5,747 nucleotides of DNA, taken from NCBI GenBank assembly GCA_900556255.1, contig USNZ01000096.1, positions 1 to 5,747 on the forward strand, in the 5' to 3' direction. The notes under the pieces were generated by a model. That model ran no database searches. It worked only from the letters and a program-made list of their open reading frames with translations, and had not been told where the DNA came from. This stretch comes from an uncultured Oscillospiraceae bacterium (GTDB lineage: Bacteria > Bacillota > Clostridia > Oscillospirales > Ruminococcaceae). Shown in pieces: positions 1 through 5,155 of the stretch. Made by a program: the position numbers and the translations under genes. Each line of letters opens with the position of its first letter. Positions within the stretch are counted from its first letter, which is position 1.

Positions 1-1407
1 TTTGAGAGCGCCAAGTTTGCCCGCGACAACATCCGCAAGACCGCACGCGGTCTGGGCCAAAACACCGATGCCTCCAGCCATTACGAGAAGGGCATCTCCG
101 AGTATGCCACCGAGCTGGGCATGGCGCGCGCCTTGCACCTGATCCAGGAGCTGGGCTGCGGCGAAGTCACTGCCACCCACTTTGACTGCTCTGCTGGTGC
201 CGCGCGCGAGGGCAAGCATTTTACCGCAAAAATCAGCCGCATCAACGCCATTTTGGGCATCACCGTGCCCACCGACACGATTCTGGATATTCTGAACCGT
301 CTGCAATTTGAGGTTTCCTTGGAAGCCGACGGCGACACCATGCAGGTCACCGCACCCCGCTGGCGTGAGGATATCGAGGTCGGCGAGCCGGATCTGGCGG
401 AGGAAGTCATCCGCGAATACGGCTACGAGCATATCAAGCCGACCTTCCTGAAGGCGGCGCAGGTCACCACCGGCGGTCTAACCGCCGAGCAGAAGGCGCA
501 CGACAAGACCAAGCGCGCCATGTGCGCCCAGGGCTTTTACGAGGCGGAAACGCTGGCGTTCTACGCCGACGCTGACCTTGACATGCTGCACATCGCCGCC
601 GATGCGCCCGAGCGCAAGGTCATCCGCATCGTCAACCCCATTTCCTCCAACCTGACCATCATGCGTTCTCTGCTGGCACCGTCCCTGCTGAATGTCGTTG
701 TGGACAACCTCAAAAAGGGCAACGGCGAGGGCCGCCTGTTTGAGCTGTCCAACATTTACATCCCCAAGCAGCTGCCCATTACAGAGCTGCCCGAGGAGCG
801 TCTGCATCTGGGCCTTGCCGCCTGGGGCGCAGACGAGGATTTCTTCGCCGTAAAGGGCGCTGTTGAGGCACTGGGCGAGGCTTTCGGCGCACCGCTGACT
901 GTTGCGCGCTGCACCGATACGCCCTGGCTGCACCCCGGCATTGCCGCCTACATCCTGTGCAAGGGCGTGCGCGTGGGCGTGTTCGGCAAACTGGCCAACG
1001 ATGTGACCGGCGAGCTGAAGCTGCCCAAGGACAGCCGTTCCAACCAGAACATCTATCTGGGCGAGATCGACTGGGTCGCTTTCCACGCCTTGGTACCCGC
1101 CTCCATCCACTACGCCCCTATCCCGGCGCTGGCACCCGTGCAGCGTGACCTTGCCCTGGTTGCGCCCGAAAGCACCGAATGCGGCACCCTGATCGACGAG
1201 ATGCAGCGCGCCTGCAAGCAGCTGACCAAGGTCGAGCTGTTCGACATCTACCGCGGCGAAAAGCTGGGTGCCGGCAAAAAGAGCATGGCGTTCAGCCTGT
1301 ACTTCCAGCCCACCGACGCGCCCTTTGCCGCCGATGAGGTAGACCGCTTTGTCAAAAAGATTCTGGGCAACCTCAAGTTCAAGCTGGGCATCGAGATCCG
1401 CGAGTAA
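1..1407 (+). CDS. pheT: Phenylalanyl-tRNA synthetase beta subunit, C-terminal part (5' truncated by window edge)
   Basis: The frame is open from base 1 and ends at TAA 1405-1407, giving 468 residues. Bacterial PheT is about 800 residues, so this is roughly the C-terminal 60 percent. PheT partners PheS in the cytosolic alpha2-beta2 enzyme that charges tRNA-Phe; the beta chain handles editing and tRNA binding. Visible in order (window residue numbers): the end of the B3/B4 editing region with a NTDASSHYEKG stretch (21-31); a B5 domain at about 73-147, with PRWREDIE and DLAEEVIREYGYE; a catalytic-like core with NPISSNLTIMRSLLAPSLL (about 212-230); and a C-terminal ferredoxin-fold anticodon-binding (FDX-ACB) domain at about 370-463, with PVQRDLAL. 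The ATG at 121 is internal, because homology-like sequence continues upstream of it. No frameshift is seen. pheS would be expected just upstream, outside the window. The downstream regulator has its own promoter, so pheT is probably a separate transcription unit. Confidence 0.97.
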   Translation, partial: FESAKFARDNIRKTARGLGQNTDASSHYEKGISEYATELGMARALHLIQELGCGEVTATHFDCSAGAAREGKHFTAKISRINAILGITVPTDTILDILNRLQFEVSLEADGDTMQVTAPRWREDIEVGEPDLAEEVIREYGYEHIKPTFLKAAQVTTGGLTAEQKAHDKTKRAMCAQGFYEAETLAFYADADLDMLHIAADAPERKVIRIVNPISSNLTIMRSLLAPSLLNVVVDNLKKGNGEGRLFELSNIYIPKQLPITELPEERLHLGLAAWGADEDFFAVKGAVEALGEAFGAPLTVARCTDTPWLHPGIAAYILCKGVRVGVFGKLANDVTGELKLPKDSRSNQNIYLGEIDWVAFHALVPASIHYAPIPALAPVQRDLALVAPESTECGTLIDEMQRACKQLTKVELFDIYRGEKLGAGKKSMAFSLYFQPTDAPFAADEVDRFVKKILGNLKFKLGIEIRE

Positions 1408-1419
1408 TCCCGACACGCT

Positions 1420-1474
1420 CAAAGAAGGGGTTCGTCGCGGTGTGGCTGCGCCACGCTCCTGCACCCCTCCTTTG
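1420..1474 (+). repeat. Imperfect inverted repeat / stem-loop just after pheT
   Basis: Starting 12 bases after the pheT stop, 1420-1430 (CAAAGAAGGGG) pairs with 1464-1474 (CCCCTCCTTTG) over 10 base pairs with one A-C mismatch. Inside it a second hairpin forms: GTGGC (1442-1446) with GCCAC (1450-1454), loop TGC, extendable by a G-C and two G-U pairs to 1439-1457. No T tract follows, so it is not a standard Rho-independent terminator. It could be a 3'-UTR structure of pheT mRNA or one arm of a larger intergenic element. The pairing is read directly from sequence; the function is unknown. Confidence 0.6.
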
Positions 1475-1487
1475 GATTCACCCTGTC

Positions 1488-1538
1488 GCAAAAAATCACG
1501 TTCTCATGCCTGACGGCGACTCGAATGCGATTTTTTGC
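1488..1538. repeat. Long palindromic element with perfect 10-bp terminal inverted repeat
   Basis: GCAAAAAATC at 1488-1497 is the exact reverse complement of GATTTTTTGC at 1529-1538. After one A-C mismatch the stem continues with CGTTC (1499-1503) against GAATG (1523-1527, one G-U pair). The apical region can form GCC/GGC (1508-1510 with 1515-1517) closing a TGAC loop. The whole 51 bases can therefore fold into one near-continuous hairpin on either strand, and both strands end in a T6 run. That run lies inside the stem, so it is not a typical terminator tail, although a bidirectional weak terminator is conceivable. A REP/MITE-like dispersed repeat or part of a structured RNA are the alternatives. 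Confidence 0.65.
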
Positions 1539-1547
1539 TCTGGCGGT

Positions 1548-1582
1548 ATTTTCATCGTCGGCACATGTCCGCCGATGAAAAT
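1548..1582. repeat. Stem-loop with perfect 10-bp stem (ATTTTCATCG/CGATGAAAAT)
   Basis: ATTTTCATCG at 1548-1557 pairs perfectly with CGATGAAAAT at 1573-1582. After one T-C mismatch, CGG (1559-1561) pairs with CCG (1569-1571) around a 7-base CACATGT loop. An alternative pairing of GGCGG (1542-1546) with CCGCC (1569-1573) would compete with this fold. A small further inverted repeat, GAAAAA (1588-1593) with TTTTTC (1599-1604), follows. No U tract immediately follows the main stem, so it is not a classic terminator. It lies 9 bases after the preceding palindrome and 32 bases before the terminator, so these elements are closely stacked. Confidence 0.65.
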
Positions 1583-1614
1583 GGATGGAAAAATTTGGTT
1601 TTTCGACAGTCTGT

Positions 1615-1646
1615 ATCCTGCGCTTCGGCGCAGGATTTTTTGTTTT
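1615..1646 (+). terminator. Rho-independent terminator with UUCG tetraloop
   Basis: TCCTGCGC (1616-1623) and GCGCAGGA (1628-1635) pair perfectly around a TTCG loop, closed by C-G, which is the extra-stable C(UUCG)G tetraloop. An A-T pair (1615-1636) can extend the stem to nine. It is followed by T6 (1636-1641), G, T4 (1643-1646). This has all the hallmarks of an intrinsic terminator on the + strand. It most likely ends the pheT transcript after a roughly 200-base 3' UTR, and it insulates the two-component operon whose promoter begins a few bases downstream. Confidence 0.93.
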
Positions 1647-1650
1647 CCGC

Positions 1651-1679
1651 TACAAAACGGTCACATCCTGCGGTATAAT
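1651..1679 (+). promoter_or_regulatory. Sigma-A-type promoter of the response-regulator operon
   Basis: A perfect TATAAT lies at 1674-1679. With a 17-base spacer the -35 position is TACAAA (1651-1656), matching only three of six consensus bases, and there is no TGN extended -10. A strong -10 with a poor -35 often indicates activator dependence, so autoregulation by the encoded regulator is possible (inference). The start of transcription would be near 1686, giving a purine-rich leader of about 20 bases containing GAA repeats. A 5-bp inverted repeat, GTTTT (1642-1646) with AAAAC (1654-1658), straddles the -35 region, as weak evidence for an operator. Confidence 0.72.
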
Positions 1680-1691
1680 AGAAGAAGAAGA

Positions 1692-1698
1692 AAGGAAG
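1692..1698 (+). promoter_or_regulatory. Ribosome binding site that fixes the GTG start of the response regulator
   Basis: AAGGAAG at 1692-1698 lies 8 bases before the GTG at 1707-1709. A second in-frame GTG at 1698-1700 would overlap this site and leave no spacing, so 1707 is preferred. The resulting N terminus, MKPILIVDDEP, matches the normal start of receiver domains. Confidence 0.8.
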
Positions 1699-1706
1699 TG
1701 TACCCC

Positions 1707-2375
1707 GTGAAACCGATTTTAATTGTGGATGACGAGCCGTCCATCACCGCCCTGATACGCCGTGTTTTGACCACCGCCGGGTACACCTGCCAGACGGTAA
1801 ACGACGGGGCGGCTGCCGCCGATTTGTTGGAGCAAAACCAGTACGACCTTGTTTTGCTGGATATTATGATGCCCGGCGTGGACGGCTATGACCTGCTGCG
1901 CTACATACGCCCCACCGGCACGCCCTGCATTTTTATTACCGCCAAGGCGACCGTAGCCGACCGCGTACAGGGGCTGCACAGCGGCGCGGACGATTACATC
2001 ATCAAACCCTTTGCCCCCGCCGAGCTGGTGGCGCGGGTCGAGTGTGTTCTGCGCCGGGCAGGGCGGGGTATGGCGGTGTTTACCGCGTGGGATGTCACGG
2101 TGGATACCGCTGCCTGCACCGTAACGCAAAACGGTGCTGTCGTGCCGCTGACCCCCAAGGAATACGAGCTGCTGTTGCTGCTGCTGCGCAGCCGGGGCAA
2201 TGTCTTGTACCGCGACTATTTGTACGACACCATCTGGGGCGAACAGCTTTTGAACGACAACACCCGCACGCTGGATTCCCACATCCGGCGGCTGCGCAAA
2301 AAGCTGAACTGGGGCGATAAGATCCGCACCGTGCAGCGCACCGGCTACTGCTTGGAAAAGGAGGACTCCCGATGA
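1707..2375 (+). CDS. OmpR/PhoB-family two-component response regulator
   Basis: A 222-residue DNA-binding response regulator, normal for the family (about 220-240). The receiver domain (about 3-118) shows the acidic pair D8-D9, phosphoacceptor D52 in LVLLDIMMPGVDGYDL, T78 and K100 in the KPF motif. The winged-helix effector domain (about 125-218) shows LTPKEYELL, a W177-G178 pair, NTRTLDSHIRRLRKKL as recognition helix region, and RTGYCL. All phosphorylation-critical residues are present, so it should be functional. It is phosphorylated by a membrane kinase, most likely the one encoded at 3722-5155, and then binds promoter DNA. The GTG start is chosen by RBS spacing and by the receiver N terminus. 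It is the first gene of the operon, and its stop overlaps the next start as ATGA (2372-2375). Target genes cannot be told from sequence; self-regulation and control of the co-transcribed lipoprotein are reasonable guesses. Confidence 0.95.
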   Translation: MKPILIVDDEPSITALIRRVLTTAGYTCQTVNDGAAAADLLEQNQYDLVLLDIMMPGVDGYDLLRYIRPTGTPCIFITAKATVADRVQGLHSGADDYIIKPFAPAELVARVECVLRRAGRGMAVFTAWDVTVDTAACTVTQNGAVVPLTPKEYELLLLLLRSRGNVLYRDYLYDTIWGEQLLNDNTRTLDSHIRRLRKKLNWGDKIRTVQRTGYCLEKEDSR

Positions 2376-3697
2376 AAAAGCTTTTGTGTATTTTGTCCGC
2401 CCTGCTGCTGTGCGCCTGCACGGCGGCTGCACCCGCCGGGAGCGACGCGGCAGAGGCTCTGCCCACTGCCGAGCCTGCCCCCGCAAGGGAAATGCATCAG
2501 ATCGCCACCCTGTCATACGGCTCACCGGGGCAGGGTGGGTTCTACCATATCTACCAGCCGGATGACGCGCAGTATGTCCTTGCCGCCGTGGTTGACCCCG
2601 TCACCGGGCAGGACCGCGTTCTGTGTTCCCGCAGCGGCTGCGCCCATAACGAGGAAACCTGCCCCGCCTTTTTTGGGCGCACCACCGAGGATTCGCCCTA
2701 TTTTTCCGGCGATCTGTACGCCGACGGGGACAAGCTGTACTGGCTGCGTTCCCCCACGGGCAACCAGATCAGCAACACAAACGATGCCTTTTTGGACGTC
2801 AGCGATATCGACGGCAGCAACCGCCGCCGTATCGTGGCGGGCGGCATCATTCCTCGCTATCTGTATACCGACTGGTACGGCAATGGCGAAAGCCTGTTCT
2901 GCTCTTACCGCTGCGGCAGTTATTTTGCCATCTACCGCTTTGACGAAAACGGCGTCAAAGCCATCTATGAGCGCCAAAGCACGCAGCAGGTCCTGACCAA
3001 CATCATCGGTGTCTGGCAGGACAAGCTGCTGCTTTCCTGGCGCGAGGATTACGTCACACCCGACTACCCGCCGGAGGGTTCCTCCGAGGAACTGTGGTCC
3101 GCATGGGATGAAGCCTGCCGCGCCGCCATGAAGCAGGCCCCCCTGCACCTTGCCATGCTGGACGCTGACGGAAATTTTACCGACACCGGGCTTATACTGC
3201 CCGCAGAGAGCTGCGATGTATACCCCGTGCAGGGGGACTCTCTGTATGCGCTGGAGCATTCCGGGCGCCGCTGGCGCTATGACCTTGCCGCCAACACGGC
3301 GGAGGAGCTGGAAGCCCTGCCCGCCATCGAGGGCGATTATTCGGTATATAGTCAGCCCTACGGCGCATGGGTCACAGGCAGCTACTTTACGCCCGGGCAG
3401 GACGATTCTACCGAATATTGGCTCAACCTTGCCGACGGCAGCTATCTGGAACCCCAGCCCACATGGCTGAAAGACGAATCCGTTCCGCGCATTCCCTATA
3501 CGGTTGCCGCCTTGGGCGACACCTTGCTGATGGAGATCGGCTGCCAATATTACGATACCACCACGACCGGGCAGGACGGACAGCTTTCCACTTTTACCAC
3601 CTGCCGCTTTATCTACGGGCTGATCCCCGCCGAGGATTTTCTGGCAGGCAGCCAGAACTGGACCCCGGTAACGCTGCTGGGCAACGACCTTATTTGA
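2372..3697 (+). CDS. Predicted lipoprotein with propeller-like repeats and a CX4CXHX4C cluster, unknown function
   Basis: This 441-residue protein starts MKKLLCILSALLLCAC. The short basic n-region, hydrophobic core and L-C-A-C lipobox predict lipidation at Cys16 and anchoring to the outer face of the membrane, followed by an Ala/Pro/Glu linker (about 17-40). The rest has the rhythm of repeated beta-strands: YADGDKLYWL (116-125), FLDVSDIDGSNRRRI (140-154), FAIYRFDENGVKAIYE (185-200), LAMLDADGNFTDTGLI (260-275) and SLYALEHSG (290-298). It resembles TolB-like/DUF5050-type beta-propeller proteins of clostridia; this is a resemblance, not a proven match. Residues 85-97 carry C85, C90, H92 and C97 (CX4CXHX4C), a possible metal-binding or disulfide site. 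It overlaps the regulator by four bases, has a strong AAGGAGG at 2358-2364 seven bases before ATG, and precedes the kinase by 24 bases. A sensory partner of the kinase, or an output of the system, are both plausible. There are further cysteines at 177, 181, 249, 281, 391 and 411. Confidence 0.85.
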   Translation: MKKLLCILSALLLCACTAAAPAGSDAAEALPTAEPAPAREMHQIATLSYGSPGQGGFYHIYQPDDAQYVLAAVVDPVTGQDRVLCSRSGCAHNEETCPAFFGRTTEDSPYFSGDLYADGDKLYWLRSPTGNQISNTNDAFLDVSDIDGSNRRRIVAGGIIPRYLYTDWYGNGESLFCSYRCGSYFAIYRFDENGVKAIYERQSTQQVLTNIIGVWQDKLLLSWREDYVTPDYPPEGSSEELWSAWDEACRAAMKQAPLHLAMLDADGNFTDTGLILPAESCDVYPVQGDSLYALEHSGRRWRYDLAANTAEELEALPAIEGDYSVYSQPYGAWVTGSYFTPGQDDSTEYWLNLADGSYLEPQPTWLKDESVPRIPYTVAALGDTLLMEIGCQYYDTTTTGQDGQLSTFTTCRFIYGLIPAEDFLAGSQNWTPVTLLGNDLI

Positions 3698-3698
3698 C

Positions 3699-3725
3699 AG
3701 GAAAGGGGGCGCGATGCCCGTATGA
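3699..3725 (+). promoter_or_regulatory. Translation-initiation region of the kinase with a possible 3-codon mini-ORF
   Basis: A purine-rich ribosome binding region (AGGAAAGGGGG, 3699-3709) precedes two ATGs. The first, at 3714, reads Met-Pro-Val and stops at TGA 3723-3725. That stop overlaps the kinase ATG at 3722 as ATGA. The G5 run is 12 bases from the kinase ATG, which is long, while the AGGA at 3699-3702 is 11 bases from the mini-ORF ATG. Ribosomes could therefore start on the mini-ORF and reinitiate on the kinase. The sequence arrangement is direct observation; its use is inference. Confidence 0.4.
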
Positions 3726-5155
3726 AATTTTCTTCCAAGCTATCCTTGGGCAGCATTCTGCTACTTACGGCAGGGCTGTCCTTCAGCGGGCTGGCGCTGA
3801 TCGGCTGCAGCTTTGCCGGTTCGCTTCACGGCGCGCGCACCGCCCTGCAGGCACGCCAAACCAAGGAGGTTCACGCGCTGGAGCGTCTGATTCTCTCAGA
3901 CAGCGGGTACAACGCCCGCGCCGACCGCAACTACCTGCTGGCGACCTACGCCCGCCAATTTGCAGCCTCGGCGCAGGATGACAGCCGCCTTTGCCTTTGG
4001 TCGGGCGACAATCTGGCGGTATACAACGACCTGCCGCTGACCGTCAACACCGCCCTGCAAAAGGAATACGCTGCTGCGGGCGCCGACGCATGGCGCATCG
4101 TGCCGGACAGCGGGCAGTATTACCTTGTACTCAGCCAGCCCATGAACCTGCCGGGGCAGCGTGCCGACCTGCTGTGCGCTTACGATATCAGCTATCTGTT
4201 TTCCACCCGCCTGACCCAGCTGCGCCTTTGGGCGGGTATTACACTGCTGCTGTTGGCGGCGGGCAGTGCCGCTGCCGTCTGGTTCAGCCGCAAGCTGACT
4301 GCGCCGCTGTCGCTGCTGCAAACCGCCAGCGGACAGATCGCAGCGGGGGACTACACCCGCCGCACGGCGCTTGCCACAGGGGACGAGCTGGCAGCTTTAA
4401 GCGCGAGCTTTGACGCTATGGCGCAGGCGGTCGAGGACAAAATTGCCGCCATGGACGATACCGTGCAGCGGCAAAAGGATTTTATCGCTGCCTTTACGCA
4501 CGAGATCAAGACCCCCATGACCGCCATGCTGGGCTACGCCGACCTGATGCGCGCCATGCCCGGCGACACCGAATTGCAGCAGGAATCCGCCGCCTACATC
4601 TACCACGAAACCCAGCGTCTGGAGCTGTTGAGCCGCCGTCTGCTGGCGCTGCTTGGCCTGGACGCCGAGGATGCCCTGCAGCCCGAAGCCGTCACCGATG
4701 CCGAGCTGTTCGCCCTTGTGCTACGCAGCCTGCCAAAGGACACACAGCCCCTGCCCACCGTGCAAAGCTGCGGCTGCACGGTACAGGTCGATCCCAGCCT
4801 ATGGAGTGACCTTTTGCGCAATTTGGTGTTAAACGCGCAAAAAGCCTGCCGCGGCAAGCAGGGGAGTGCGGTATTTCTTCGTTGCTGTGTGCAGGACGGG
4901 CAGGCGGTGTTCACGGTAACGGACACCGGCTGCGGCATTCCCGCCAAGGATTTGCCCCGCGTGACCGAAGCATTTTATATGGTGGATAAATCCCGTGCGC
5001 GCGCCGCCGGGGGCAGCGGCATCGGCCTAGCGCTCTGCGCCCGCATTGCCGCCGCCCATGGCGCGACCCTGCACATCGCAAGCACCGAGGGGCAGGGCAC
5101 CACCGTGACCGCCGCCGTGCCTGTATATAAGGAGGTGTCCGCCCGTGAAGGCTAA
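3722..5155 (+). CDS. Membrane sensor histidine kinase (HAMP-HisKA-HATPase)
   Basis: A 477-residue kinase, the presumed partner of the regulator at 1707-2375. Order: basic N terminus and TM1 (about 10-33), extracytoplasmic sensor region (about 34-167), TM2 (about 169-188), HAMP linker (about 189-241), dimerisation/phosphoacceptor helices with H260 in FTHEIKTPMTA, and a GHKL ATPase domain (about 325-467). The ATPase domain has an N box (N367, N371 in LLRNLVLNAQKA), a G1 box DTGCGIP (401-407), an F box (E416-A-F-Y) and a G2 box GGSGIGLAL (430-438). All catalytic motifs are intact. The sensor region is about 135 residues and of no family I can name; the end, YDISYLFSTRLTQLR, resembles the last strand and stalk of a Cache/PAS-like sensor. 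TM1 contains L-I-G-C (26-29), a lipobox-like string. ATG 3722 is the first in-frame start. The stop at 5153-5155 lies inside the next gene. The signal is unknown; the adjacent lipoprotein may feed into it. Confidence 0.95.
   Translation: MKFSSKLSLGSILLLTAGLSFSGLALIGCSFAGSLHGARTALQARQTKEVHALERLILSDSGYNARADRNYLLATYARQFAASAQDDSRLCLWSGDNLAVYNDLPLTVNTALQKEYAAAGADAWRIVPDSGQYYLVLSQPMNLPGQRADLLCAYDISYLFSTRLTQLRLWAGITLLLLAAGSAAAVWFSRKLTAPLSLLQTASGQIAAGDYTRRTALATGDELAALSASFDAMAQAVEDKIAAMDDTVQRQKDFIAAFTHEIKTPMTAMLGYADLMRAMPGDTELQQESAAYIYHETQRLELLSRRLLALLGLDAEDALQPEAVTDAELFALVLRSLPKDTQPLPTVQSCGCTVQVDPSLWSDLLRNLVLNAQKACRGKQGSAVFLRCCVQDGQAVFTVTDTGCGIPAKDLPRVTEAFYMVDKSRARAAGGSGIGLALCARIAAAHGATLHIASTEGQGTTVTAAVPVYKEVSAREG
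5129..5137 (+). promoter_or_regulatory. Strong ribosome binding site inside the kinase 3' end, driving the next gene
   Basis: AAGGAGGTG at 5129-5137 is nearly complementary to the 16S rRNA 3' end and lies about 7 bases before GTG 5145. It sits within the last codons of the kinase and supports translation of a GTG-started gene that overlaps the kinase stop. Confidence 0.85.

Noticed and set aside
1463..1473. ACCCCTCCTTT, similar to the 16S rRNA anti-Shine-Dalgarno 3' end
   Set aside because: The match is imperfect and short, and it is explained as one arm of the 1420-1474 inverted repeat. There is no rRNA context.
478..1491. Long open frame on the - strand opposite pheT
   Set aside because: It lies antisense to a clearly identified essential gene, its Gly/Gln/Val/Ala-rich composition is typical of GC-rich antisense frames, and it has no recognisable motifs.
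1681..1693. Short GAA triplet repeat in the operon leader
   Set aside because: Only four units, in a purine-rich leader next to the RBS; too short to argue for phase variation or a distinct element.
1440..1706. An N-terminal extension of the response regulator from GTG 1440, preceded by an AAGGGG sequence
   Set aside because: The frame happens to stay open but contains the strong terminator (1615-1646) and the TATAAT promoter. The 89 extra residues look non-coding, and the receiver domain starts normally at 1707.
1719..2525. 268-codon open frame on the - strand opposite the response regulator
   Set aside because: It is the shadow of a regulator with all conserved residues; it is Gln/Gly/Arg-rich and runs across the regulator-lipoprotein junction.
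2522..3547. 341-codon open frame on the - strand opposite the lipoprotein gene
   Set aside because: The + strand gene has a signal peptide, lipobox, strong RBS and operon overlap. The antisense frame has low-complexity Gly/Ala/Val composition and no supporting start signals.
3367..3981. 204-codon + strand frame bridging the lipoprotein and kinase
   Set aside because: It is an Arg/Pro/Ala-rich out-of-frame reading that crosses two well-supported genes.
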